A stretch of DNA of 64,000 nt from Erodium maritimum (lineage: Eukaryota; Streptophyta; Magnoliopsida; Geraniales; Geraniaceae). Location: contig OY997594.1 of the NCBI GenBank assembly GCA_963921825.1, positions 37,194,557 to 37,258,556 of the forward strand, given 5' to 3'. The translations under genes were made by a program, and so were the position numbers. Positions 45,481 to 57,999 of the stretch are shown one piece after another; within the stretch, counting starts at the first letter, position 1, and each line of letters opens with the position of its first letter. The notes beneath the pieces are model-generated. The model was given only the letters and a program-made list of their open reading frames with translations. It did no database searches and was not told where the DNA came from.

Positions 45481-46118
45481 CTGCCACAGCCTTACGTAGT
45501 CCAATAATTCATTCATTATGTTATCCGGAGGCATCACAATTTCCCGTGAATAACAAGGTTCGATATATTGGAACATGGTTGCCATTGATCTTGTTGGTGT
45601 CATCTCTCTTGTCTAATATTTTATTTTCTTTTTATCCCCTCCATAATGAGGATTTCAGTATAATATAACTTGTATTATTATTTTGCACTGGTCCTCCAAA
45701 ATGATAATACTACAATAATAATGCCACAAACTATTAGGAAACTTCCCAAGTGTCACTTTTCATATGCAGGGGCATGATTGATCACTTTATGAGAGTTTTT
45801 CGCATTTCTTATTTTTATTGGATGGTTTTTGCATTATTGAATTGAGCAGCACCTTAAAATTAGGCTGAAATTAATATTTGATGCCAGATTTAAGTACTGA
45901 CCCATGTGGATGGGCCAACCGTCGCCAAACCATGCCCCAGTCTAAATTATTACATTGGGAAGGGAACAAATTTGAATGTCAAATCTTACATTAATCGGAC
46001 ATAGTAACGGACGAACTAATAAGTGTAAGAAAATGCCTGGAGGAATTCAACTCTTGAAAAAGACTACCAAGCCCCTGCATAAACCCTAATTGTCTCCTTT
46101 GTTGTATTAATGGCGATT
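45481..46118. other. Intergenic DNA between LINE1 and LINE2
   Basis: About 640 bp with no ORF, repeat or RNA signal that I recognise. It appears to be the older host sequence into which both LINEs jumped; it joins 38063-38122 on the left and 52713 onward on the right. Confidence 0.7.
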
Positions 46119-46135
46119 ACATTGTTCCTCATTAC
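46119..46135. repeat. Target site duplication of LINE2, left copy
   Basis: ACATTGTTCCTCATTAC, repeated at 52696-52712 directly after the LINE2 poly(A). Confidence 0.93.
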
Positions 46136-46306
46136 GAATAGAATTAGCATGTGCACTGTTCATTTTCTCTCAACATGTTACAGTGTTGAGTTTGAACATT
46201 TGAAGATCTTGTTCTTCGGGTGTACTACTGGGAACGAATTGGAACTACTTTGGTGTAGTGTTCTGGGTGATCATCACAGATCATCGAACCACTGAAGATT
46301 GTTACA

Positions 46307-48232
46307 ATGGTATCATCTAATTCGGGTGGCCCGCCGCCGGGCTTCGAAAGATTGAGGGTTGATTCTGGGGAGAAGGTGTTGGATACTGATGATGCGAGGG
46401 AGGGCTCGAGAAGGCTTCATTCTGTAGTCGTCTCTTCACAAATCCAGTGTCGTGGATGATTGGTGGATACAAGGGATCGTAGAATTTTTGTGTATAATCT
46501 TCCACCCAAAACCTCCGATGTGTGGCTGAAATACTTGTTCTTGGAGTGTGGTGAGATCACCAGAGCTGAAACTCCGACCAAACCCAATCTGAAAGGAAAG
46601 TGGTTCGGTTTTATTAATTTCAAAACGATGGAAGGGGCGCGCAGGGGACTAGAGGTCTTCAATGGCATTATCTTGAAAGGATTTAAACTCTTTGTGGCTA
46701 AGGCTAGGAACCGGAACTCGGGAAACAGAGCAAACTTAAACAGACTACATAGCCCGCCGGTTGAACCACTGGTGGAAGAAACACAACTGCAACAATTCCA
46801 GGGCAAGGTGGTGGAGACACATCGGGACTGGATTAAGCGTGGACACATTGCATTGCTACACAAAAATCACTCACCAGAGGAGATCATGGAGGAAATTAAA
46901 CTGAAAAAAGGAGTTGACATCATCGTCAGAGATTTGGGAAACAGGGTGGTCTTGATTTTCTTCCCAGATCAAGATGTGGAGAAGGAAGCTCTTGCAGAAG
47001 AGAGATGCTGGTTAAATTATTGGTTGATCTTATTGTCAGACAAAGATTATCTCCTCTCTCAAGGAGGTAAGTTCACCTGGGTGGCCTTATATGGCATCCC
47101 TATTTTGGGTTGGTGCAAAGAGAATTTTGAGACAGTTACTTCTGGGTTGGGAACATATGTTTGCACACACCCAACTTCGAATATGGGATTGAAGATGGAA
47201 GCAGCTTATGTACTCATTCACTCACAAGATTATTTGAAGGTTCTTAGAGATGTTGAGATTTGGTTGGAAGGACAGAGTTACAAATTCTATGTTACTTCTG
47301 TCGATCTTTCAGTGGTTCCTAACACCCTTTATAGCTCTCTCACACCTGGGATTTCATCTTCTACTTCAGAGTCTGATAAGTCAGAAGAGCATTTATCCTC
47401 TGAATTTAATCTCACCCATACCGGTCAAGGGAACAGCACCATACCTTTGGCATTGAATGAGGATTTGAATGAAGACATTAATGTCTCTATTGCTGCAACC
47501 CCACTGCCACTGGTGGGGGGGGGGGGGGATTTGGATTTGGAATATCCGAGGTTGTCTAGGAGAATTAATTTAACTGACCCTGAGTTTACAACTACTCATG
47601 CTGGAACTCCTACTACCTTCAAAGAGGCTCTAATTGTACCTAATACTTTTGAAGATGAACTCACAGGGTTTGTGGTTATTGTTCCGGCGCCAGTTTTAGA
47701 AGTGACTTCAAGTCCTGTACCTGATGGGAATGTCAGCAAGGAATTGCAGCATGGACCTTCATTGGAAGCTTCCAACATTAATGAAACAAATCAAAGTACA
47801 CCTGGTTTGAAGGATTTGGGGCCCAGGTAGCAGAATATTACTTTACATTGTGAAAATTTGGAGGGAAGGATTAATTCAAATTTGTCTCCTCTTTGTACTA
47901 ATGACCTTAGCCAAAACTTTACAGTGAAGGGCAAAAGGAATAGAAAAAATAAAGAAAAATTTGTTGCTTACAACACCAGGTCAAGATCAAAGGTGCTACT
48001 ACCAAACATTGGTGGAACTGTGGTGGATAGTGGTGTTAGCAAGAAAACACAAACATTTAATTGAGGGGGAGCTTGTACATTGGAGTATTGTACAACTTTA
48101 GGTTTGAAAGCTTATATTGCTGATGAGTTAGTTGCTGAACAATTTGATAATCTTGACAATGAAGTGAATCAAACAGTGGAATTGGAGGCTGATTTAGATG
48201 ACAATTATTGTGACCTGGATGAAGGGTTATAA
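46307..48232 (+). pseudogene. LINE2 ORF1, RRM-like, three in-frame stops
   Basis: The ATG at 46307 gives MVSSNSGGPPPGFERLRVDS, then TGA at codon 51 (46457). The frame resumes with the RRM-like domain (RRIFVYNLPPKTSDVWLKYL ... KWFGFINF ... FKLFVAKARNR), and a DUF4283-like part (DIIVRDLGNRVVLIFFPD ... GGKFTWVALYGIPILGWCKE). A run of G residues at about 47514-47528 encodes Gly. TAG at 47828, basic YNTRSRSK, TGA at 48062, and an acidic end to TAA at 48230. All four segments share one frame, so single substitutions explain the stops. Confidence 0.87.
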
Positions 48233-48288
48233 GGTGAACTGGAGGGAACTGGTTTGAGCTCCCTTCCTACTCAGAGACTTTCTTCTCC

Positions 48289-51200
48289 ATGAGAATCCTC
48301 TCATGGAATATCAGAGGTGCTTCCTCTAGACAGAAGAGGAAGGATCTGAAGAATGTTTGTTCTAAGCTAAATCTGTCAATGGTTCTAATACAAGAGACAA
48401 AGTTTGAAGTTGTACCACACTTCTTCTTGGCAGGGTCAGGGTTCTCTCAAGACTGGGATTTTATTGCCAATTCTGCCATTGGTAATTCTAGAGGGTTGAT
48501 GACTATTTGGAAAAAGGAAATTTTTGAAATGCTTTCATCTCTTGAGGATGATCATGCAGTGTATTGCTCAGGATGCTACAAACCCTTAAATTGTTACATT
48601 ACTGTAATCAATGTATATGCCCCTTGTAGTGTTACTGCTAGAAACTGTTTATGGATGGATATTTGTCACAAAGCCACATTTTTCTCCTCCCCATTCATTG
48701 TAGCAGGTGATTTCAATGTCATCCTGGATGCTTCTGAGAAAACTAGGCATGTTCAGTCAGCTACAAGTATCAGAAACTTCCAAGATTTCTTGGACAATCT
48801 AGGAATCATTGATCCTATTCTTACTGGTGGAAGATTTACCTGGTTTGATACTGGATCAAGGGCCTCAAGAATTGATAGATTTCTGGTTTCCCCACAAGTT
48901 CTGGCCATATTTAACAATCTCTCACAGACTTGCCAACCAAGAGCAATCTCAGATCATTGCCCAATTCTCCTGTGCAACCCTGTGGAAGACTGGGGTCCAA
49001 GACCATTTAAGTTCATTGATGCTTGGATTGAACACCCTTCCTTCTTAGCACACACTAAAGAATGTTGGGAGTCAGTACAAGTATCTAGGTCTGCAGCATA
49101 TATCCTCTGGTATAAACTCAAGGCATTAAGACTTTTCTATAAGTCTTGGAACTGCAATATTTTTGGTTGGCTTGATAAAGACATTGAGGCACTCAAGGCT
49201 GAGATCCATTCACTGGATGGCATATTGGAATCCAGAAAACTCACTCCACAAGAGAAGTCTTTAAGGGCTTTACAGAATGCAAAGTTGATTCAGAAGTTTA
49301 AACTCCAGTCCAAACTGTGGAGTCAAAAGGCAAGACACAAATGGTCTAGAGATGGAGACAGATGCACAAAGTTCTATCATCTCATTGTCAATTTTAACTA
49401 CTCAAGGAAGAAGATCTCACAAATTTCTGAGAATGGGATCCTTTACACTTCTCCCATGGACATTAAATTGGCAGCCAAAAAACATTTCTCTTTGAGATTT
49501 GATAAATCTGTAGCAGCTTGTATTGATCTCTCAACATTGCCTTTCACTTCTCTCAGCCACTTTCAAGCACTAAGCTTGGAGGGGCCTTTCACTGAAGCAG
49601 AAATCTTCAAAGCCATCAAAGATTTCAATGGGGACAAAGCTCCAGGCCCAGATGGATTCACAATGAGTTTTTACCAAGTGTGTTGGAGTTTTCTTAAACC
49701 AGAGATTTTGGCTTTTCTACAAGCCTTCCATCGGGGTGCATTGTTGGGCAAAGGTATAAACTCATCTTTTATCACACTTATTCCTAAAAACAGCTCACCC
49801 TTAACATTTGATGAATTCAGACCAATCAGTTTGATCACTAGTTCTTACAAAATTATCTCAAAAGTGTTGGTTGCTAGACTAAAACCAGTGATGAATCATT
49901 TGGTGAATGATGTACAATCTGGTTTCATTGCTGGGAGGCAAATATTAGATGGAGTACTTATTGCTAGTGAATTGATACATTCTATTAAAAGATCTGGGTT
50001 GGAGGTCATTGTGTTCAAAGTGGATTTTGAGAAGGCATATGATCATGTTGATTGGGGAGCACTCTTAAATATCTTGAAGATCATGGGGTTTGGAGACAAG
50101 TGGATTTCTTGGATTGAGGTCTGCATAAAGGCTTCGGCTTCAGTTCTCATCAATGGCTCACCTTCACCTGATTTTCCATTGTCTAGAGGTCTGAGACACG
50201 GATGTTCACTCTCACCATTATTGTTTGCATTATTGGCTGAAGCATTAAATCAATTGATGGTCAAAGGGATTCAGACTAAGATGTTTTCTGGGGTAAAATG
50301 CAATGATCTAGGTCCTGAGATCTCTCACCTTCAGTTTGCAGATGATACCTTGATCTTCATCAAGGTTGGGATTCAACAATACATCAATCTAAAACACACA
50401 CTCAACTGCCTACAAAGAGCTACTGGACTAAAAATCAATTACCAGAAGTCCAAAGTATTGGTTCTCAATCCTTCCATGGTGACTGTGGAGGAAATTTCAC
50501 AAATATTGGGCTGCTCAGTGGTGGAGCTTCCTTTTGAATATCTTGGGTTCATGCTGGGAGCCAATCCTAGGAGGAAAAGCACTTGGGCACCAGTCATCCA
50601 GAAGTTTAAAAAGAAATTAAATCTTTGGCAAGCCAGAGCTAGATCCTTTGGAGGCAGGATAACTTTAATCAAGTCCTCACTCTCTTCACTCCCCTTGTAT
50701 TACATGTCATTATTCAAGGCCCCCAAAGGTATGATCAATGAAATGGAAAAATGGCAGAGGAGATTCTTGTGGAATGGCGCAGTCACTAAGAAGGTATTAC
50801 ATAAGATAAAATGGAACTTGATTTGCAGACCAAAGTGTGCTGGAGGCTTGGGGATCAAAAATTTACACATCATGAATAAGGCTTTATTAGCAAGGTGGTG
50901 GTGGAGGTTTGCTGTGGAGACTAATTCATTGTGGAAAAAATTATTGTGTGCCAAATATGGGTGGGATTGCAGTGCTTGGGACCTCAACAAGTTAGTTTTG
51001 CAGAATGACCAATGTTTTCTCAGACATGTATAATCATTGCTTACTTGTCCAAGATTTGCAGATGCTTTTGGAGCTATAGGAGTTCAGTGGACTGTGGTAT
51101 CAGGGAATAGGGTTTTATTTTGGGAGGATAAGTGGTTGACAGACACACCTCTCAAATTTGCCTTTCAGAGACTTTATCATTTAAGTGTTCAGAAAAACAC

Positions 51201-51960
51201 TTTAGTTTCTACTTGTTGGACTGAAGGTGATTGGATTCTGATTTTTAGGAGAGATCTCAAAGGGTGGGAGATGGATCAATTTCATGGTCTTTGTGATCTG
51301 ATGGAAAATTTTTTGGGGTTATCTCAAGGGGATGACAGACCTGAATGGATAATGGATCAAAGGGGTTTCTCAGTGCATAATATGTATGAAACTTTGATAA
51401 CCAATCTACTATTCCTTTGGATTGGCTTGCTCTTCTTTGGACTCCAATCCTTCCCCCAAAAGTGGCTGCCTTCTCTTGGTTATTGTGTATGCAGGGAGTC
51501 CCAACCAAGTGCTTTTTGTTGGCTAGAGGTCTTTATACTGGGAATATTTGGTGTTCCTTGTGAAATGATGAACCTGAAACTCTGGATCACCTCCTCTTAG
51601 GTTGTGAATTTTCTGCTGGAATATGGAACTTGTGCTTGCATTGGTGGGGAGTTAGAACTGCTCTCCCAGACACTATTTTGAACTGGTATATTTCTTGGAA
51701 CCATCTGGTCAGAGGCAAAAATAGGAAACATTGGTCTTTTCTTTCTTCTATCATCATTTGGAGAATCTGGTTGAGTAGAAATGAGGCCATATTTAACAAC
51801 AAAGTACTGCATATTGATCACACCTTCCAACAAATCCAGAGTGACTCTTACCAACTTCTTTGGGCCAGATTCAAGGGAGGTCATTCTTTCTCTTTCCTGT
51901 CATGGATTGGGAACCCTCAAGGCTGTTTTGGATCATTGAGAATATCAGGGCCTTAATGGC
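48289..51960 (+). pseudogene. LINE2 ORF2: endonuclease and reverse transcriptase, almost intact
   Basis: The ATG at 48289 opens 914 codons. APE-type endonuclease: ILSWNIRGASSRQKRK, IQETKFE, VAGDFNVILDASEK, GRFTWFDTGSRASRIDRFLV and SDHCPILL (residues ~3-230). RT: DKAPGPDGFTMSFYQ, SSFITLIPKNSSPLTFDEFR, GFIAGRQILDGV, VDFEKAYDHVDW, LRHGCSLSPLLFALL, and the catalytic FADDTLIFI (residues ~440-700). Most LINEs have LRQG where this has LRHG. A TAA follows LRHV (51031). The frame resumes at 51037; shifts near 51400-51600 break the zf-RVT region. The end (WWGVRTALPD ... IIWRIWLSRNEAIF) is at 51630-51956. No RNase H. Confidence 0.93.
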
Positions 51961-52712
51961 TGATTATCTCACTTGTTGTCCTGTTCTTTCATCACTTGGA
52001 TATCTGTTTGGAGGGACTGTTGTATTAACTTTGAATGGTTTTTGGGTTTTGGGTTGGGTAGGAGGGCGGGTTGGGACTGATGTGAGTTTGGTAAGGGCAT
52101 TATTTTTACTTTTGCAGAGGGATTTTTCAATCATTGGAGTGTGGTTTGAGTATCAACAAGGATTTGGTGCTTTGTTTGTAGTTGGAGGAAGGGTAGAACA
52201 TTTTAGGACTCTGAGGGCTTGTTGGTATTGTGGTAACATTTTACCTCTGCAATTTCTACAGATAGGAGACTGCTTTGGGCGTGACTCTTGTTTATTTCCT
52301 AGTTACTGGTGATCTTTTTTGGACTCACTTTGCAGGAGACATGGACTGCATAATTTCTCAGCTTTGGAGCAATCTCATTTTGCGATGGCAACTTGTTATT
52401 TGCAGTGGAGTCTTTGTTGGGTTTGGGTAGATCAAGTTGTCTAAAGTGTGTATAGGGTTTAGGGGCTGTGTTGTTAGAAAACTTTTGTTTAACTTTGAGT
52501 TTTGTTGTACTGATGTAGGTTACTTTGAAAACGTGAGCCACAATGCATCTCTTTGTGGTTGCTTGTAACCCAAGGAAGTGTGTTTTTGTGGGCAATACTC
52601 GGTTTGTTTGTTATCTTTGAGGGAACAATCCCTTGGCCCTATTCTTCATTTCGAAGGGTGGGTCTTTAATCAAAAATTGCTGAACAAAAAAAAAAACATT
52701 GTTCCTCATTAC

Positions 52713-53499
52713 TGACTCATGCTCACCGCAGTCTCACTAATTTGGTGTGTGTGCGTGTCCTCCCACCTCCTCTGAACCCTAGCACAGACTTCGTAAAACC
52801 GGAAAGTTTGAGGAGGTCTACAAAACGGCCTCTCACAACCGCTCCTTCCTCACCAAATCTACTACCAAGGAAGGAGCCTCTCTCGGATCATTTTGTGCTG
52901 CTCATCGTCACTCTTTCTCCATTTCTCATCCCTCCGTCACGACTTTTATACGAGATCAGTCGCCCCAAACAAGCGGCATGTACCGCAAAGAACTCAATGC
53001 CATTAACCGCCTCTGTACCACTGCCCCCAGCCGTTCTATTTCCGTTTCCCGTAGCCGCTCCTCGGGTGCAGGCGAATTATCAAATGTCATTTCAATCTGC
53101 CGTCTTTTCTCAGGTTGCGCCCTAGGAGTAAGGGCTAGACGATCTCGGAGCCTAACTTTCCGAGAAATTCTCATTCATCGTAGTTGATTAATAGGGTTTC
53201 CCCCTCGCCTCCCCTATCATGGTCCCGTATTTGACAACGGCTTACGAGCCCTATTATCGAGCCTTGTCCGAGCCCTTCCCGACCATCGGTACCTCTAGTG
53301 GACTCCCAGGATGTCCATGCAGGGATGTCGGGACTGATCACTGCCCATTTCGAAAGATTAAACCCCCAAGTTGTTTCGGGCGACTCATCAGTAACAAGGT
53401 TTTTTCATATAATAGGGTGATTACTGCCTCCCGAGGTTTGACACCAGAACTTGGTCAATGTTATGTTAATTAGGTCCACTAGGCCTCAAGGGAGGTGCA
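52713..53499. other. Unclassified DNA right of LINE2
   Basis: A C/T-rich stretch to about 53200, with an open frame at 52742-53125 that has no ATG start and no recognisable product, and then mixed sequence that may be the degraded tail of the minus-strand LINE. Nothing here could be called a gene. Confidence 0.6.
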
Positions 53500-55261
53500 T
53501 CACACACATAACGTAAGTAGGTATGGATTAAAAAACGATTTTAACATGACATTTTTTCTCGTTCCATTCAGCATTTTGTCATCCCAACCATTGATATGTT
53601 TGAGGATGCGCTCGAGTACGTACTGAAGACTTTTACGCCTGCTCCGACTCATCAGATTCCAATGAGTTTGGTACCTTCTGTACATGCATCCGAATAAGTG
53701 TTGATAATAATAAAAAAAATGAAGGATTTATGGAGGTTAACTACCTGGCCCTTTGCCCTTTCAAACTTCATGCGGTAGTTGCGCACTCCCCTGATTTCCA
53801 AATGGGAAGCTTTGCAATACACATAAAAATCGTCTGCATAAAAACAAATAGGTTAGGGGTGGTGCTGATTGTGCCACTTACTTCATGAGTCAATCTTTCC
53901 CACTTTGTCGACTGTAGTAGTTGGGCTAGTCCTTCCATAAAGAAAATAAAGAGGTATAGGAGAGATGGTCTCCTTGGCCGATTCCCCATTCGGGTGGACG
54001 AAAACTGACTGCCGCTTTCCTACCAACAAGTTGTATGACACCAAATAGGTACACGTGAAAATTAGTCCTATGTAAGGTTCAGTGAAGCCAAATTCCCTCA
54101 TAGAAAACGCCACTTGACTTCGCCGTAGGATTTACTCATATCCAACTTTAGTGCCACTCACTGATCTCGACCTTGTCTCTTACCCTTCATAAAGTAGAGT
54201 ATCTCAAAGGGCAGGACGTTGTTATCTTGGATGAAATGTCCCAAGACAAAAGCCCCTTGAGTCCGAGAGATGATGCCATCAAATAGGGGCTCAAAGTAAT
54301 TAGCTGCCACCTTGAAGACAATCTCAAATGAAACGTTGCACAAGGCAATCAACCAAAAGTCCTTGATACTTGTTTGATTGGCTACCTTTAGGATGAGGAC
54401 CAGTGTGGTCAAGTTGAGACAGTCTGGGACTCCGCCTCGTGCGAACACCTAGCGGACTCAAGTAACAATGTCTTTCCCAACAAAAGACTCGTACGTACTT
54501 CTAATGGAAAAACAGAGTAAGACACGGGGACTCATTTGGTCTCATAGTAAACGTGTCCACTCAAACCTCTTCTGAAGAAATCGGGGCCAATAGACTCGCG
54601 TTCTACGCCGCTTTTATCCGATGTGTAATGTCAAGAATCCAAGGCTCGCTCTCATGCAATAACTCCTAGACAAGGCATGACAAAATGAGTGAATTGTTCT
54701 GCAATACATGAATCCAAGTTAAGACCAAGCCACTTTAATCCTTCATAGCCAGACCGATCTCTCGAGGAACTACGGATTTGTCGTAGAACCGCATTATACA
54801 CATTCTTTCCCTAATTGTCTAGTGTCGCTCCCACCCCTACTATTTTGTCCAAGACAGACCGATCTCTCGAGGAACTCCAAAAAAATTTAATGAGGTGTCA
54901 ACAATTGGGGTCCTCCTCCTAAATATTCTCTAACCGGAATTTCCTGTTGGCTTTCCTTAGCTCTAGAGGTTTGGTGTCCAAGATACTGAGAAGATGGTCC
55001 GAAGTGGAAATCCCTACATTTTAAATGTGCATGTTCTTTAAATTATCCAATGTCAGACCAAAGACTAGAGCTTTGTCCAATCGCACCTCCGCCCAAGTAG
55101 ATTTGTTGCTACCCCTTAGGTAGACGTACTTGTAACCCATCAAGTGCAAGTTATGGAGATGAATTTTATCCACTGCATCCTAGAAGTCACTGATAAATCG
55201 ATCGGGTAGGGGAAACCACTCCTCTTCTCCTATTGATTCAGTATGTCGTTGAAGTCCCCTA
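53500..55261 (-). pseudogene. LINE ORF2 remnant, minus strand, 5' end cut by gypsy element 2
   Basis: On the minus strand the order is endonuclease then RT. At the very edge (55261-55229) it reads IGDFNDILNQ, the LINE endonuclease motif, then a stop. Much decay follows. RT pieces are clear at 54448-54158 (LTTLVLILKVANQTSIKDFW ... QGAFVLGHFIQDNNVL), 54113-53768 (MREFGFTEPYIGLIF, ISPIPLYF) and the thumb at 53685-53500 (YVLERILKHINGWDDKML). It is a different LINE family from LINE1 and LINE2 (IPLYFLY and thumb type). No frame is intact. Confidence 0.8.
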
Positions 55262-56170
55262 TGTAAGAACCGCCCCCGGTCGATCCCGGTCGAACCGGTG
55301 ATTTTTGGCGAAGTTTGACTTTCAGCCGGAAAAGTGAACCGAGGACTCCGGGAGTCATTCGGGACCTTTCCAAGACCCAAAAAGCTTAGCCGTCGTTACG
55401 GTTAGCTTAGTTGGGTCGTTTCCTTTCAATTGACCGTCTTTGTGAAAAAGTCAAACTTGGGTCAAACTTAGGCCAATTAACGACTAAATAAATTAAAGGT
55501 GCTGAAATTTCTAAGGACAAGGTGGTCCCCACTAGGACACTTTTCCATAGTGGCTTGGAGGAGAAGAAATGGGTCTCTAATGACCCATTTGCCCTCTTAA
55601 GTGCCAAGATAGAAGAAGGAAACAAGGAGGGGCCTTTTGGTCATTACAACTATAGGTTAAAGGCATTTTTTGGTCACATTTCAGCCACTTTATTTGTGCT
55701 GGCTGAAAATCACAAGGAGAGGAAGAAGGAAGAGCTCTAAAACTTGGAGAAGAAGCTAGTGGAAAAAGAGAAGCTTTTTGCTGGATTTCTTCTCAAATCA
55801 TCTCCAAAATCACTTCATCTTCTTCATCTCATCATTCTAAAGGTAAGTAAACTCTCACAATCTCATTTCAATTCATTTCAAGTTATGGGTTTCCATGGAA
55901 ATTCCTTGAACTAGCTAAGTTTTGAGTTCTATGATGTTAGATGATGTTTTTAGGGAAGTAGATGATTGGTTTAAGTAGAAATCAATTGGAGTTTGGTTGT
56001 TTTGTTGAAACCCATTAAGGGTATTAAAGTTTGAGGGTTTTGGTTACTGATTTTGAGGTTTGATGTTGGTAAAAATGGAGTTTTTGAAGTAGATTTTCGT
56101 AGAAACGAAGTTGGGGAAGAAGGAGGTTGAACCTGCCCAGTTTTGGCACGGAGAGGGTTTGGTTCAGGCA

Positions 56171-56402
56171 CTCTGAGCGGCACGGAACGGGCTCGGTGCC
56201 AGCCCTCTGAGCGGCACGGAACGGGCTCGGTGCCGGCCCTCTGAGCGGAAGGTCCGAGCTCGGTGCCGGCCCTCTGAGGAGCATGGTCCGGGTCCCTGAC
56301 CGGCCCTCTGAGGGGCACGGTCCGGACCTGGCGCCTGGCCTCTGAGGGGCACAGTCCGGGTCTGGTTCCGGGCCTCTGAGGGGCACGGTCCGGGCCGGTT
56401 TC
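56171..56402. repeat. GC-rich ~34-bp tandem repeats in gypsy element 2 LTR
   Basis: About seven units starting CTCTGAG(C/G)GGCACGG and containing GGTGCCGGCC or a variant. The first two units are almost identical and the later ones diverge. Confidence 0.88.
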
Positions 56403-57159
56403 CAGATTTGTGGGCTGCCCGAATTGGGCCTAGTTTGGGCCCAATTCAGCTTTTGGCCCAAGTGTTTGTAATTAAGGGTATTTTAGGTAGTTTACTTTAA
56501 AACCGTCGTTGTTTGTTTATTAATTATAGCATTAATTTATGTTCCTAGACCTTATTCTCGAGCTCGGAGGAGGAGACTTCTAGGCGCTCGGTTGGTTAAG
56601 CGTTTGGAGAACTTGAGGTAGGGAAGAATAGTAAGTTTCTGCTTTTAATTAATAAATGCTAATAGTATGCATATAGGATAATAATAACCGGAAGAGTCTT
56701 AGTTCGCATATAGGATGTGATTCACTAGATTAATCGCTTTCAATTATGCGAATTGTCGTGCTGTAGAATGGTCATGTCAAGCCTTAGGATTGATTGTTGG
56801 TTGTGTTGATTATGGTTGTACGTCCTTAGATGTCGATGCATGATACACTCTTGGTTAAATTAAGAATCATATTGAACTATATGAATTATGATGAGTATGA
56901 TATGAATGATTGTTCTGTGACATGATTGGTTGAGTGATTGTGTTGAACGTGATATGATTGTGCCTGGTGATGTGATCGGGTGAATGATAGACCGATGGGA
57001 TGTGTTTGGTAAGTCATGCCGGTAATCTTGATTGATAATATGAGTTCGGTGTAGTGTGTTTGTTTGGTATTGTTTTCATTGTGGTTTACTTGCCCCGAGG
57101 TGTGTTTCCAGAAGGCTATCCGACCGAGGGATGTGCTGGTCCGATATGTTTATCTTGTT

Positions 57160-57425
57160 GTTTCACCCTGATGCTACGTGTTCCGGGAAGACTTGTTCCA
57201 CCTCGATGCTACGTGTTCCGGGAAGACCTAGGCCGAGGGGCATTCCGATATGGTATATTGTTGTCTTAACCCGATGCTACGTGTTCCGGAAAGACTTGTT
57301 TCACCCCGATGCTACGTGTTCAGGGAAGACCTAGGCCGATGAACATTCCGGTATGGTGTATTATTGTCTCACCCCGATGCTACGTATTCCGGGAAGACTG
57401 TTTCACCCCGATGGTGTGAGTTCCG
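57160..57425. repeat. Dispersed/tandem repeats of a ~27-bp core in gypsy element 2 LTR
   Basis: Core CCGATGCTACGTGTTCCGGG plus AAGAC in about six copies, alternating with CTAGGCCGA...CATTCCG(A/G)TATGGT spacers to form a longer ~100-bp composite period. Confidence 0.82.
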
Positions 57426-57983
57426 GCAAGATATCTAGGTCGATGTGTGTTCTGGTACGATATGTGACTTGTGTGTGGATCGGAGTCTTGTGGTTTACTT
57501 ATCTATATTTCGGTACTTGTGTGTTTCTTGAGTTTTTTTTTATTGGTAAATAGTTTTATTCCTGTTGATTCCTAATTGTGTTGTCTTTTGGTAAATTTTA
57601 CAATCGAGAATTTTGATGGCGAAGCGGGAGTCCTTTCCCTTTACTACTTTTTCCTACTGAGCGTAAGCTCACCCCTTTTGTGTTTACTGTTTCTACAAGT
57701 TTCGTTGATGAGTAGACTTAAAGTTTGTCTCAGGGCTCGGGAGATCATTGAGGATCCGGGTGGTTATTTGTAGTAGAGAGACGTACTTTCCTTTTCGTAC
57801 CAAACTACGTTTTCCGTTACTTAGTTGGATTTGAGCGTTTGACTCTTAATCATTGAAGTTGTTATTTTGGAACTAAAATTTGGAGTTTAATTGCGTTTAA
57901 ATTTACTTTTTTATTATTGTTTTTATTATTTTCCTAGCTCACGTCTCGAGTCCGGTCAAAACCGTATTTGGGGCGTGACAATT

Positions 57984-57999
57984 TGGTATCAGAGCCTGG
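57984..57999 (+). promoter_or_regulatory. Primer binding site, gypsy element 2 (tRNA-iMet)
   Basis: TGGTATCAGAGCCTGG, three bases after the LTR end. Confidence 0.94.

Larger units (their letters stand above)
46136..52695 (+). mobile_element. LINE2: L1-type plant LINE with RRM-like ORF1, full length, few breaks
   Basis: A 5' UTR (46136-46306), ORF1, ORF2, a 3' UTR of about 0.7 kb with no gene (51957-52685), then poly(A) 52686-52696, between perfect 17-bp duplications. It is related to LINE1 throughout and better preserved. ORF1 has three stops and ORF2 has one stop plus shifts near its end. Confidence 0.95.
55262..57980 (+). repeat. Gypsy element 2, 5' LTR (2719 bp)
   Basis: Starts TGTAAGAACCGCCCCCGG and ends TTTGGGGCGTGACA, next to the primer site. 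It contains two repeat arrays listed separately. The middle is unlike the gypsy element 1 LTR. No genes inside. Confidence 0.9.

Noticed and set aside
52742-53125. 127-codon open frame right of LINE2
   Set aside because: It has no ATG at its start, low-complexity Pro/Ser/Leu content and no recognisable domain. It was kept only as a note in an unclassified stretch.
56024-56461. Minus-strand frame with Pro/Arg/Gly repeats
   Set aside because: It is the GC-rich 34-bp array in the gypsy element 2 LTR, read in one of several open frames.
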